Below, in pieces: positions 18,902-28,583 of a stretch of DNA of 64,000 nt. How positions within the stretch are numbered: the first letter of the stretch is position 1; each line of letters begins with the position of its first letter. The notes beneath the pieces were generated by a model. The model had not been told where the DNA came from and made no database searches. It was given only the letters and a program-made list of their open reading frames with translations. The stretch comes from Bacteroides faecalis. GTDB taxonomy: Bacteria > Bacteroidota > Bacteroidia > Bacteroidales > Bacteroidaceae. The translations under genes and the position numbers were made by a program. The stretch spans positions 62,001-126,000 of the forward strand of contig NZ_BHWB01000001.1 in NCBI RefSeq assembly GCF_003865075.1, in the 5' to 3' direction.

Positions 18902-19845
18902 AACCTATAGGAGGATATTTCGAACTGGAGTTTCGGGAAGGTGAGCATTATCATAAAAATGCTATAAAGCTAAGTACAGCTCGCCAATGCTTGGAATATA
19001 TACTGCTTGCAAGAAAATACAAAAAAGTAAATATTCCATATTATACCTGCGATGTATTATTAGAGCCTATAAAAAAATTAGGTGTTGAATATAATTTCTA
19101 TCATATCAATGAAATGTTGGAACCTATATTTGATAAAGTCTTGGATAAAGATGAAGCTCTTTTATATACAAATTATTTTGGATTAAAGCAAAATACTATC
19201 CTATCATTATCCAAACAATACAAAAATCTGATTGTAGATAATGCCCAAGCCTTTTTTTCCTCTCCTGTAAAGCATACCGACACTTTTTATTCAGCACGCA
19301 AATTTTTTGGAGTACCAGACGGAGCATATCTATATACAGATTATCCATTAGACAAGAAATTCCCACCGTATGCCCCGAATTTACACACAAAACACTTAGT
19401 AGGAAGACTAGTTCATACTGCCGAAATGTATTATAATGATTATAGAGAAAGCGAGTGTGCTTTCTCTAATATGGAAATACATAGTATGTCTATCCTTAGT
19501 GAGCACATATTAAAGGCTTTAGATTATCAGCAAATAATTCAAAGAAGACGAGAAAATTATATGATATTATCTCATCATTTGAACAACTTGAATAAAATAA
19601 AATTCAACATTTCCGACACAGATGATGTCCCAATGGTATACCCTTTTTGGAATGATAAAGTGAATCTTAGACATAGTCTGATATCTCAGAAGATTTTTAT
19701 CCCTAAATACTGGCAATGCGTCTTTGAATGGACTACTGCACAAGATATTGAGACTGAGTTCACAGAAAGGCTCTACCCTATCCCTATTGACCAACGATAC
19801 AAAGAAAAAGAAATGAATTATATAATTGACCATATATTGGAATAA
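18898..19845 (+). CDS. DegT-like PLP-fold protein, divergent
   Basis: 315 residues, shorter than the DegT protein at 17091. The order of motifs is kept: a STARQCLEYIL helix, NIPYYTCDVLLEPI, LIVDNAQAFF (PLP-aspartate position) and ARKFFGVPDGAYLY with K135 where the Schiff-base lysine is expected, ending in LYPIPIDQRY. It may be a second aminotransferase, or a non-aminating relative working with WbqC. It overlaps WbqC by four bases, and the epimerase starts 13 bases downstream. Confidence 0.7.
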   Translation: MKPIGGYFELEFREGEHYHKNAIKLSTARQCLEYILLARKYKKVNIPYYTCDVLLEPIKKLGVEYNFYHINEMLEPIFDKVLDKDEALLYTNYFGLKQNTILSLSKQYKNLIVDNAQAFFSSPVKHTDTFYSARKFFGVPDGAYLYTDYPLDKKFPPYAPNLHTKHLVGRLVHTAEMYYNDYRESECAFSNMEIHSMSILSEHILKALDYQQIIQRRRENYMILSHHLNNLNKIKFNISDTDDVPMVYPFWNDKVNLRHSLISQKIFIPKYWQCVFEWTTAQDIETEFTERLYPIPIDQRYKEKEMNYIIDHILE

Positions 19846-19858
19846 TAAACTTACTGTT

Positions 19859-20854
19859 ATGAAAAAGAAAATAATTATTTTTGGCGCTACTGGAAATGTA
19901 GGTTCTTATTTATTGAAATATGCACTAGAATATTTTAATAAGGATGAGTATGAAGTAATTGCTTCCGGTCGTCGCAAAACGGATTTCTTCACCAAACGTG
20001 GTATTGAGTATTATTCCATTGATTTGACAAAAGCCTCTGATTTTGAGCAATTACCGACAGAGAATGTATTCGCAGTGATGCTTTTGTCTGCTCAAATACC
20101 CTCTTATATGAACACTTATGAACCTAAAAAGTATATAGACTCTATAATAACAGGGGGATTTAATGTATTGGAATATTGTCGTAAAAATCATGTAGACCGT
20201 ATTCTCTATACACAAACAGTTTTTGACGTCTCTTTATACCCACATGATGTTATTCTCAAACCAGATCTTACTCCTAATTTTAGCTATACAGGCGACCATG
20301 CCATTTATGTTATAGCTAAAAATACCATGCTAGAATTATTAAAGCACTATTATCAGGAATTTGGTTTGAAAAAATTCATATTCCGACTTCCAACCATATA
20401 TAATTATAGTCCTTATCCATACTATTATCCTAACGGAATAAAGACAAAACGACCTATATACCAAATGATAGAAAAAGCTCAAAATGGAGAACCATTAGAA
20501 ATATGGGGGGACCCACATTACGCAAAAGACATGGTGCATGTTTATGATTTTAGCCAAATGTTATGTAAAGCAGTTGAAGTCCAACAGGAAACAGGATTTT
20601 ACAATGTAGGTACAGGAATACCTATCACAATAGAAGAACAAATTTTCACTATTATTGATGTCTTTTCTCCTAGTTCTCATCCTTCTCCGGTTATTTACCG
20701 ACCCGACAAAATATGTGGAGGTGGTTTTTTAATGGATATTAGTAATGCCAAAGAGGAATTAGGTTATGTACCTCTGTACAATTGCCATAAATTATTTGAA
20801 GACTATAAGCAAGAAATGGAGATTAATCGTTTTGCAGAACTAAGATTAGCTTAA
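19859..20854 (+). CDS. NAD-dependent sugar epimerase/dehydratase (extended SDR)
   Basis: 331 residues from the ATG at 19859 (MKKKIIIFGATGNVGSY); the longer frame starts inside the upstream gene. Rossmann motif GATGNVG (about residues 8-14), Y-x-x-x-K in YVIAKN, and a conserved VHVYDFSQMLCKAVEV region. It acts on a nucleotide sugar in the cytoplasm; epimerase, reductase or dehydratase cannot be separated by reading. Its stop shares one base with the start of the next gene (TAATG), so translation is coupled. Confidence 0.88.
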   Translation: MKKKIIIFGATGNVGSYLLKYALEYFNKDEYEVIASGRRKTDFFTKRGIEYYSIDLTKASDFEQLPTENVFAVMLLSAQIPSYMNTYEPKKYIDSIITGGFNVLEYCRKNHVDRILYTQTVFDVSLYPHDVILKPDLTPNFSYTGDHAIYVIAKNTMLELLKHYYQEFGLKKFIFRLPTIYNYSPYPYYYPNGIKTKRPIYQMIEKAQNGEPLEIWGDPHYAKDMVHVYDFSQMLCKAVEVQQETGFYNVGTGIPITIEEQIFTIIDVFSPSSHPSPVIYRPDKICGGGFLMDISNAKEELGYVPLYNCHKLFEDYKQEMEINRFAELRLA

Positions 20855-21807
20855 TGGACAACTCAATTACAGTCACAATTTGTTGCCTGACATACAACCA
20901 TGAGAATTTTATCAGGCAGTGTTTAGATGGTTTTATGATACAGAAAACCAACTTTCATTTTGAAGTATTAGTTCATGATGATGCATCTACAGATAAAACA
21001 CAAGAAATCATTCGTGAATACGTAGCCATTTATCCTGACATCATCAAACCTATTTTACAAAAAAAGAATCAATATTCAAAAGGAATTAGAACAATACTCG
21101 CCTCTTTCTGCTATCCGAAAGCCAAAGGAAAATATATAGCATTATGTGAAGGAGACGACTATTGGATTGATCCTCTCAAACTTCAAAAGCAAATAGATTT
21201 CTTAGAGAATCATCCTGAGTATGCCATGGTCTATACCCGTAGTAATGTGTACAACCAAAGTAAATGCAAAATGGAGGATAATTTAATTGGTCGTGAGTTT
21301 AATGATTTCAATGACTTACTAATTATCAATCGTATCCCAACCTTAACAACCTGTATACGTACAAACGTCCTGATGGAATATACAAATGATATTAAACCAG
21401 AGAAACATAATTGGTTAATGGGAGATTACCCGATGTGGCTATGGATAGCATATCATTATAAAATAAAATTTTTCCCGGAAGCTACCACTGTATATCGGGA
21501 TTTACCTGAATCCGCCAGTCATTCACAAGACTTACAGAAACGGGAAAGATTCGCTTTGTCTGTTATTGATATAACGACATTTTATATTAAAAAATTTGAT
21601 ATAGTTCCATCAAAAGAATATTGGGAAGCGGTAAATGCGTCCTATTATCATTATTACGACACCTACATACGTAAAGGGAATTATAAGAAAGCTAGACATT
21701 ACGCAAAAATCATAGATCTTAATTATGTAACAGACCGTATGCGGAAAAAAGTGCGCTTATTCCCTATTAGATATATCAAATTTAAAATACGAACTCTATT
21801 TAATTGA
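20854..21807 (+). CDS. Family 2 glycosyltransferase
   Basis: 317 residues, GT-A fold. Near the N-terminus is the standard CCLTYNHENFIRQCLDGF; the nucleotide-binding HDDASTDKTQEII and EGDDYWIDPLK (DxD-type) follow. Last gene of the 17091-21807 operon, so it probably transfers the aminodeoxysugar made by the upstream enzymes onto the lipid-linked glycan. No membrane span. A strong terminator follows. Confidence 0.92.
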   Translation: MDNSITVTICCLTYNHENFIRQCLDGFMIQKTNFHFEVLVHDDASTDKTQEIIREYVAIYPDIIKPILQKKNQYSKGIRTILASFCYPKAKGKYIALCEGDDYWIDPLKLQKQIDFLENHPEYAMVYTRSNVYNQSKCKMEDNLIGREFNDFNDLLIINRIPTLTTCIRTNVLMEYTNDIKPEKHNWLMGDYPMWLWIAYHYKIKFFPEATTVYRDLPESASHSQDLQKRERFALSVIDITTFYIKKFDIVPSKEYWEAVNASYYHYYDTYIRKGNYKKARHYAKIIDLNYVTDRMRKKVRLFPIRYIKFKIRTLFN

Positions 21808-21853
21808 TATACCCTCTCTCCAAATTAGAGCTTTTAAAGAGGAAACAAAATAA

Positions 21854-21895
21854 AAAATGCTATAGCAATTCCTAGCAGGAAGGCTATAGCATTTT
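21854..21895. terminator. Bidirectional terminator between convergent glycosyltransferase genes
   Basis: A perfect 13-bp stem (21854-21866 with 21883-21895), A-rich on the left and T-rich on the right, so it can work for both strands. It sits between the stops at 21807 (+) and 21936 (-). Confidence 0.85.
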
Positions 21896-21935
21896 ATGCT
21901 TTACCGGAATATTCACATTCAAAAACGGCTATATA

Positions 21936-22916
21936 TCATTTACGGTAGTGCTTCCAATAGTAAATCAACCACATATATGTGATCTTCCTTACACGCCTAT
22001 AGACCCATCGATCTATTTCATCAGAAGAGAAATCAAGCCACAGTTTCATTTTAGTTCGCATATCCTTAATTTCTTCCTTATCCTTAATCAGTTTGGCGTC
22101 TTTCATAAAATCAGTAAAACGACAAAAACAAGTTTGTACAATCTGACGAACAACTCTTGCTCTTTCTTCTCCTACAAACAAATCATTTTTCTTTATGAAT
22201 GCCAATCTTGGATATTCAGCTAAAAAAAAATGATATTGCTTAACCTTATCAACAGTATGACAAATACTTCCTTCCCTTTGGAGATAAAAATAATAATCTC
22301 GATCAATCCATACCACTTTATTACACTGTGCTATCAATTGATATATCATAGCATGATCCTCCCAAAAAACTCCCTCAGGAAATAATAAATAGTCAAATAA
22401 ATCCTTTTTAAACAGTTTCGTGCATGAAGAGCTACTAATCTTCTCAGATATAATATCTTCTACAACTTCTTTCGAAATACGTTCAACTATATTCCCTGAA
22501 TTTGGATAAATATGCTCTATTCGTCCATCTTCATACTCATAACAAAAATTACAATAGGACACATCTGCATGATAAGTTTCCATGCCATATAGTAAATCCT
22601 GATACATCCTTTCATCAATATAGTCATCACTATCTACAAAGCCTACATATGGGGCCGTTGCAACTTTAATACCTGCATTTCTAGCGATAGAAAGCCCAGC
22701 TTCTGAAAGGTGAAGCACCTTTATGCGAGAATCTATCCTAGCATATTCATCGCACATAGCAGGCGATGCATCTTCCGACTTATTATCAACCAGAATAATC
22801 TCAATATCTTTCAAAAGTTGATTACGCACTGATTCTACACAACGTTTCAGATATGGAGCTGTATTATGGACTGGAATAATAACACTTACACTATATTGAC
22901 TTTTAACATCTTCCAT
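21936..22916 (-). CDS. Family 2 glycosyltransferase
   Basis: 326 residues from the ATG at 22916 (MEDVKSQYSVSVIIPVHN); the two extra codons of the open frame would need TTG. GT-A features are IIPVHNTAPYLKRCVESV, VDNKSEDASPAMCDEY, FVDSDDYI and a tail with WEDHAMIYQL. A single gene on this strand within the LPS locus, facing away from the fused GT at 23110. The acceptor is unknown. Confidence 0.92.
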   Translation of the reverse strand: MEDVKSQYSVSVIIPVHNTAPYLKRCVESVRNQLLKDIEIILVDNKSEDASPAMCDEYARIDSRIKVLHLSEAGLSIARNAGIKVATAPYVGFVDSDDYIDERMYQDLLYGMETYHADVSYCNFCYEYEDGRIEHIYPNSGNIVERISKEVVEDIISEKISSSSCTKLFKKDLFDYLLFPEGVFWEDHAMIYQLIAQCNKVVWIDRDYYFYLQREGSICHTVDKVKQYHFFLAEYPRLAFIKKNDLFVGEERARVVRQIVQTCFCRFTDFMKDAKLIKDKEEIKDMRTKMKLWLDFSSDEIDRWVYRRVRKITYMWLIYYWKHYRK

Positions 22917-23022
22917 CTTCAATAATGAGTTATATAATACTTAACAAAACAGAGCCTATAATTCACAGAAAGCTAAAAAGTTAATGACAAAGATAAGAAA
23001 ATCCATTAGATTTATATCAATC

Positions 23023-23054
23023 TTTGGCACTTCTATTTTTTCTTCATACCTTTG
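23023..23054 (+). promoter_or_regulatory. Consensus Bacteroides promoter for the fused glycosyltransferase
   Basis: TTTG (23023-23026), 20 bases, TACCTTTG (23047-23054), a perfect match. It lies inside the N-terminal extension of the longest frame, which shows that translation starts at 23110 and not at 22984. Confidence 0.75.
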
Positions 23055-23109
23055 TCTCGTTATGCTCACTCTAAATGTAGTAAGACTTCACTTTAAATAT
23101 ATCTTAACT

Positions 23110-25446
23110 ATGGATGTCGATATTGTAGTACCTATTTATAATGCGTTTGATTTTGTCAAGAAATGTATTGAAACGGTGGTAGAATATACAGATCTTACCA
23201 AACATACCTTATTGCTTATCAATGACAAAAGCACGGACGAAAGAATCTTGCCTTTATTGAATTCTTTTATAGAAAACAATAAAGCTCTAAATATCAAATT
23301 AATAGATAACAAAGAGAATCGAGGTTTTGTCGGCACGGTGAATATTGGTATGCAATATTCACAACATGATGTTATTTTATTAAATAGCGACACAGAAGTT
23401 ACAAAAAATTGGCTTCTTAAAATACAGAATTGTGCATATAGCAAATCAGCAGTAGCAACAGTTACCCCATTGTCCAACAATGCAACTTTAGCATCTGTAC
23501 CTGATTTCTTATCAGAAAACGTATTGCCTCCCAATATAACTGTAGATGAATATGCTGAAATCGTTGAAAAATGTAGTATGAACTTGTTTCCGGAAATTCC
23601 TACAGCACATGGATTCTGTATGTACATTAAGCGCGAAGCAATAGACGATATTGGTTTTTTCGATGAAAAAACATTTGGGAAAGGCTATGGTGAAGAAAAT
23701 GACTTTTCTTATCGATGCTTACAAGGTGGATACAGACACTTGCTATGCGACAATACCTATATTTACCACAAAGGGAGTCAGTCATTCTCACAAGAAAAAA
23801 ACGAATTAATAAATTCCCACCTACAAATATTAAAAGAAAAATATCCTTCGTGCTTCGCGAACACAGAATCTTTCGTACAACAAAATCCGATTTTAGAAAT
23901 ACAACAGAATGTTCGTTATGGAGTTGAACTGTATTCTAAAAAGAATATATTGATTATTATACATGAATTCAAAACAATAAAAGAAAAAAATATTGGTGGT
24001 ACAACATTGCACATATATGACCTGATAGAAAATATGCGAGATGAATTCAATTTCCATATAGTCTATTATTCTATTGATGAATTCAAATATTATGTAAGCT
24101 CTTACTTCTCATCCGACAAGATAACGAACATATTATCACAAACATATGCTCCATATACGACATTAAACCTTTACAATGACGCTTTCAAAAAAGATATTGA
24201 AAAACTTTTATCAGTTTTAAGGATAGACTTGATACATATCCACCATCTGAGAAATATGTATTTAGATATCTTTCAGGTAGCGGAAGAGAAAAATATCCCT
24301 ATTATATATACGTTACATGATTTCTACTCATTATGTCCTTCTATAAAGTTATTCAATAAAGAGACTTTTTTATGTGATTATACTAATTCCAAAGGATGTA
24401 GTTCATGCATTTCACAGAATTTCAGACAAAATGTCAATTTCATTCCATTATGGAGAAAAGAATTCTACAAAAGTCTTCAAATAGCCCAAAAGATTATCGT
24501 CCCTTCTTTTAGTACTAAGGAAATAATCCTGAATATATACAAAGATATAGAAATAGACGTTATTGGACATGGATATGATAAAATAGATAAAAAAAAGAAC
24601 TATAATTACTCCAATAAAAAGATTCAGAAGAGATTCAATATCGCTTTCATTGGCGGAATCTCAGAGGAGAAAGGATTGAAATATTTGGAAGGAGTTATTT
24701 CGGAAGCACAAAAATCAGATATAACAATTCATCTTTTTGGAATGGCTGGAAATAAAAGATATAATATTAGCACACGAAATTATATCTTTCATGGTCCTTA
24801 TATGCAAAAAGATCTACCTAACTTATTATTAGAAAATGATATTAAATTAATCTGTTTAATGTCTATGTGGCCCGAGACATACTCATACACCCTATCAGAG
24901 AGCCTAATTTCTGAAATTCCTGTAATTACATTTGATTTAGGAGCAATTGCAGAACGAGTAAAAGCCATTGATGCCGGATGGATCTTACCAATAAACAGCA
25001 CGTCAAAAGATATTTTTAAACTCATTCGAGCTATCAAATCTGACTATTCAGAAGAATATAAAAAGAAAATTGAAAATATCAAGCACTATTTGAAGGGAAT
25101 GAAGTCCACCAAAGACATGGCAAATGAATATGCAGATTTATACAATAAATTAATAAGTAGATTTCCCATTTCACATCTTGATCCAAATGAAATACAATCA
25201 AAATTAGAATTTTACAAAAAAAGTAGAGAACTCCATCCGTTAAAAATAAAACAGATGATGGAAGAGAAAGAATATAAACTTGTAAAGAACAATATTAAAA
25301 ATCCTATTTCTCTTAAACAAGCTTTTAAAGAAGTGAAAGATTATCGTAATACTTATACTGACAGTAAATGGCGAAATAAAATTCTTTTAAAATTCATATG
25401 GTATCGATTTTTATACATAAATCCTTGCCGCTGGATATGGAAATAA
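23110..25446 (+). CDS. Two-domain glycosyltransferase, GT2 + GT4 fusion
   Basis: 778 residues from the ATG at 23110 (MDVDIVVPIYNAF), placed 56 bases after a consensus promoter. The GT2 domain (about 1-270) has NDKSTDER, LLNSDTEV and a GKGYGEENDFSYRC motif. The GT4-type GT-B domain (about 300-690) has LHDFYSLCP, GGISEEKGLKYLEG and SYTLSESLISEIPVI. It presumably adds two sugars in sequence, or a repeat, during LPS glycan assembly. The C-terminal 90 residues are basic and may contact the membrane. Strongly AT-rich, like the rest of this locus. It ends 17 bases before the convergent WbsX-like gene. Confidence 0.9.
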   Translation: MDVDIVVPIYNAFDFVKKCIETVVEYTDLTKHTLLLINDKSTDERILPLLNSFIENNKALNIKLIDNKENRGFVGTVNIGMQYSQHDVILLNSDTEVTKNWLLKIQNCAYSKSAVATVTPLSNNATLASVPDFLSENVLPPNITVDEYAEIVEKCSMNLFPEIPTAHGFCMYIKREAIDDIGFFDEKTFGKGYGEENDFSYRCLQGGYRHLLCDNTYIYHKGSQSFSQEKNELINSHLQILKEKYPSCFANTESFVQQNPILEIQQNVRYGVELYSKKNILIIIHEFKTIKEKNIGGTTLHIYDLIENMRDEFNFHIVYYSIDEFKYYVSSYFSSDKITNILSQTYAPYTTLNLYNDAFKKDIEKLLSVLRIDLIHIHHLRNMYLDIFQVAEEKNIPIIYTLHDFYSLCPSIKLFNKETFLCDYTNSKGCSSCISQNFRQNVNFIPLWRKEFYKSLQIAQKIIVPSFSTKEIILNIYKDIEIDVIGHGYDKIDKKKNYNYSNKKIQKRFNIAFIGGISEEKGLKYLEGVISEAQKSDITIHLFGMAGNKRYNISTRNYIFHGPYMQKDLPNLLLENDIKLICLMSMWPETYSYTLSESLISEIPVITFDLGAIAERVKAIDAGWILPINSTSKDIFKLIRAIKSDYSEEYKKKIENIKHYLKGMKSTKDMANEYADLYNKLISRFPISHLDPNEIQSKLEFYKKSRELHPLKIKQMMEEKEYKLVKNNIKNPISLKQAFKEVKDYRNTYTDSKWRNKILLKFIWYRFLYINPCRWIWK

Positions 25447-25463
25447 AAGACTTTAAAAAAAAT

Positions 25464-26546
25464 TCATCTCAAAGCCTTTCGAGTTTCTTCTAGATACTTT
25501 AATCCCCATTTTAAATCAGGCTCTAGATGATTCCCTTCCGCCCATTCATTCCATGCATTAATAAAAATAAAATTCTCATCTTTACTGAAAGGAACAAATT
25601 TATCTACTACCGAATGAAGCCATTCACCGTACTTTTCTGGAGTGCTCCCATCCATAATAAACATCTTTTTTTTCCTCCGAGAAGTATTGTCCCACATAGG
25701 AGTTACTCCAGGATACATTTTATAATCTGGGAATGGTATTTTAGATACATAATTTACATATTCTGAGTAGTCTACTATCCTCTTCTTGCACCGATTAAAC
25801 AGATGACGATTCAAATTATAAGCAAACTTTCGCAACGGATTACTCTTCTTCTGAAAAGCATCCAACTGGTGGGTAAAAGGTTGAAACTCTATAGCAGCAT
25901 CAAATCCATCCCGTAAATACTCTTCTCCATAACAGTCGACCGTTTCAACACGACACAAATACAATTCAATGCCACTATGAATAGCCTCCTCCCTCCAAAT
26001 CTTTATAGTCTCTTTCATATTTGGAAAAAGCATCGAGCGATAGATTAAAAAAACAGGTTTGCCATCTACCTTAATATAACGAGAATCATTAAACACATTA
26101 CTCAATAAATAACGAATATGCGCCCGATCATCTTCTTTTGAATAATTTTGAGCAATCAAAACATTCCGACTTCCTCCGTCCCATGCACGAGTCCAATTTT
26201 CATTAGCCCAACAAAGCATAAATGGAAAATCGGGCTTACCTGAAGATAGGACTTCCTTTAAAGGTCTTTGCATTAACTGATGTCCATTGAACCAGTAATG
26301 ATAATAACAGAATCCACTAATTCCATATGTTTTTGCCATTTCTGCTTGCTGCTCACGAACCTCAGGAACTCGTAAATCATAAAAACCTAAGTCCGCGGGC
26401 AAATGTGGTTGATAGTGTCCTCGATAAAGAGGTTTAGCCTTAACAACATTTCTCCATTCCGTAAATCCTTTTCCCCACCATTCATTATTTTCTGAAAATG
26501 GATGATACTGTGGCAAATAAAATGCTATGACTCTTTTGTTAATCAT
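25464..26546 (-). CDS. WbsX-like protein (GH99-like domain)
   Basis: 360 residues from the ATG at 26546 (MINKRVIAFYLPQYHPF). Characteristic stretches are WWGKGFTEWRNV, YHYWFNGHQLMQRPL, LCWANENWTRAWDG and the C-terminal INAWNEWAEGNHLEPD. The family is frequent in O-antigen and rhamnan loci; its fold is that of glycoside hydrolase family 99, but the proteins are usually listed as glycan biosynthesis enzymes. Whether it cleaves or transfers is unresolved. A TACATTTG box lies at 26605-26598. Confidence 0.9.
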   Translation of the reverse strand: MINKRVIAFYLPQYHPFSENNEWWGKGFTEWRNVVKAKPLYRGHYQPHLPADLGFYDLRVPEVREQQAEMAKTYGISGFCYYHYWFNGHQLMQRPLKEVLSSGKPDFPFMLCWANENWTRAWDGGSRNVLIAQNYSKEDDRAHIRYLLSNVFNDSRYIKVDGKPVFLIYRSMLFPNMKETIKIWREEAIHSGIELYLCRVETVDCYGEEYLRDGFDAAIEFQPFTHQLDAFQKKSNPLRKFAYNLNRHLFNRCKKRIVDYSEYVNYVSKIPFPDYKMYPGVTPMWDNTSRRKKKMFIMDGSTPEKYGEWLHSVVDKFVPFSKDENFIFINAWNEWAEGNHLEPDLKWGLKYLEETRKALR

Positions 26547-27157
26547 ATTATTGAACAATTACAATTCAAATTATTATCTTATCCTAAACTATCGTTTCAA
26601 ATGTATTGGATGTAAAAATAAGCATTTTTTTTTATTTTATATGTCACATCATCTCACTTTCTGATTAAAATAAAATATCCAAGAGATTAAATGATAATAG
26701 AGATTTAAATGCTAAAACAAATTTAATTGATAATATCTGTATCTTACCATAGTGGTTAAACACGTAAATATCAAGAATCCACAATATTAATTGCGCATAG
26801 CATATATTAAAAATTAATACTTGTAAAAGATGTACTAGAAGTATTAAAAAATATGGAAGAATTACCCTAGTGATGTGGGAGAGTTTCTCGAGTGATGCGG
26901 AAGACTTTGGTACCAAATAGAACTAAAATTCTACGAAAGGAAGACTTTAAATTTGTATCGATTACTGTATATAAATATTGATAAAATATTTAAAAACTAC
27001 TGTATTAAGAAAAGCAATTATACCAAAAGCGCCATTATTATATTATACCCATTGATTATATGTAACAGTATACTTATCACCATTTTTTTAAGTCTCACTC
27101 ATTAAATATAATAGCTTCTTTAAATTCTATATTTACATAAAAACACTTTTATCCTAA
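26547..27157. other. AT-rich intergenic region with a possible coding remnant
   Basis: About 600 bases, very AT-rich. On the plus strand about 26822-26920 reads as a short coding-like stretch, VLEVLKNMEELP then, one frame over, MWESFSSDAEDFGTK and a stop. This may be the end of a lost gene. The minus-strand open frame at 26665-26916 is hydrophobic and unsupported. Nothing else seen. Confidence 0.3.
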
Positions 27158-28583
27158 TTAATTAGACAAAGGGAGAACGTAACATGCTATTCCTTCATAT
27201 TTCCATTGACCACCGCCATAAGTAGGACTAAATGCAACTGTATAAAGATGATCTATACCATTCCAAGCTCGATATAAAGGAATAGAGTTCGCAACTGGTT
27301 CAGCCTATACATATCCTAATACTTGACCGTAGTATTTATCACCCTCTATACCTCCTGGATGATATCCTGTCTCATAATAATGATCCTCCCCATTCCAATA
27401 GTCATAAAAAGGAACAGTACCTAGAACCTGTACATTATAAATAACAAAAGCCGCTCCTTCATATTTCCAATTATGATCACCACCATAAATAGGGCTATAC
27501 GCTTGAGAATAATAATGATCTATTCTATTAACACTTCGAAATACAGGAGCAATAGGAAACACATCCTGCTTTCTTTTTTCAATATTCCTTAATGTAGCTT
27601 GTTTTATTTGTTCTTTTTTTATTGGGTCTGTGATTAATTCATTAAGCGGTATCGCTTTATCCCAAGCAATATCAACGAGAGCTGAATTCCTTGTTGTTAT
27701 CGAATTTTACCAAGCACCTAAATCAATATAGGAGGAGTTCCAGTACTTGGAGAATAAACAGAATAAATAGCTTGTCCACCAGAAGACTCGACAAAAAGTG
27801 TCCAATCTTCATTTTGCTTCGTATTAGTCTCCGTTACCGTTACATCTTTATCAGCAGATACACCAAACTTCAAAATTTTAGTAAATGTTCCATAAAACCC
27901 GATTTTACAACCACCTGTTTCATTGTAGAAGAACTTTCTGTATAAATCAAAGAACGATATATCAAATTCAATCGCTCTCCGATTGATATATCACAAAGCA
28001 AATGAGTTCCATAAACTTCCACAAATTGATCTGGAGTATAATTGCCTAAACCGCCCACGAAAGTATATAACAACAATTTCCTTAATTCCTGTATAGCATA
28101 ATTAAATCGAAAATATTTTATACGAAACACTTGATCATGACTAGCAAATGAATACATTGAAGAATAAGAAAATTTCGAAGTGAAACTCCTATTCATTGAT
28201 AAAGTTCCACCAAATAAAAAGTTCTTCTTCTCTAGATTTACACCAGATGTATCATCTGTGCTCAAAGACACTCCTGTTTTTCAACAATATCCTTCATATA
28301 CTCCTCAGCATTAGCCCCATAGTAGAATCTGCCACTACTACCAAAAGCCAACAAACATGTCAACTTTGTTCATATCAATCACAGGAAGCCGCACAGCCAC
28401 ATCACTTAAATTCGATTCTGTAGCATCATAACTCATTCCTAATACATCATAGCGTCCGTCGCCACCAGCACAAATTCGTAGCACATCAGAAGACAAATTG
28501 GCCTCTACAAACTCTTCCACATATTCTTCATCATTACATGAAATAAAGAATAACACACTTAAGAATAACAACGTAGTTCTCAT
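27158..28583 (-). pseudogene. Decayed MACPF-domain lipoprotein (BSAP-type antimicrobial toxin relic)
   Basis: Reassembled across frames this is one gene of about 475 codons. It begins with a lipoprotein signal peptide (LSVLFFISC, then NDEE, fitting a surface-export signal). The MACPF entry region follows (GGDGRYDVLGMSYDA, RLPVIDMN), then FGSSGRFYYGANAEEYM, and the MACPF signature YGTHLL near 28000 after GGLGNYTPDQFVEV. The C-terminal part has three lectin-like repeats ending in KYEG (HNWKYEGAAF, QWKYEGIACY). It is dead: frame changes near 28350, 28275, 27895 and 27725, and stops at 27707-27709 (TAA) and 27305-27307 (TAG). From family knowledge, Bacteroides MACPF toxins (BSAPs) kill related strains through LPS or outer-membrane protein receptors. 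Confidence 0.85.

Noticed and set aside
22984-23109. N-terminal hydrophobic extension (signal or membrane anchor) of the fused glycosyltransferase
   Set aside because: A consensus promoter lies inside it, so it is upstream of the transcript or in its leader.
26665-26916. 83-codon hydrophobic minus-strand frame
   Set aside because: AT-rich chance frame; isoleucine/leucine richness follows from base composition.
27158-28583. Several separate small genes in the MACPF region
   Set aside because: The fragments line up in order as parts of one protein, so they are one decayed gene.
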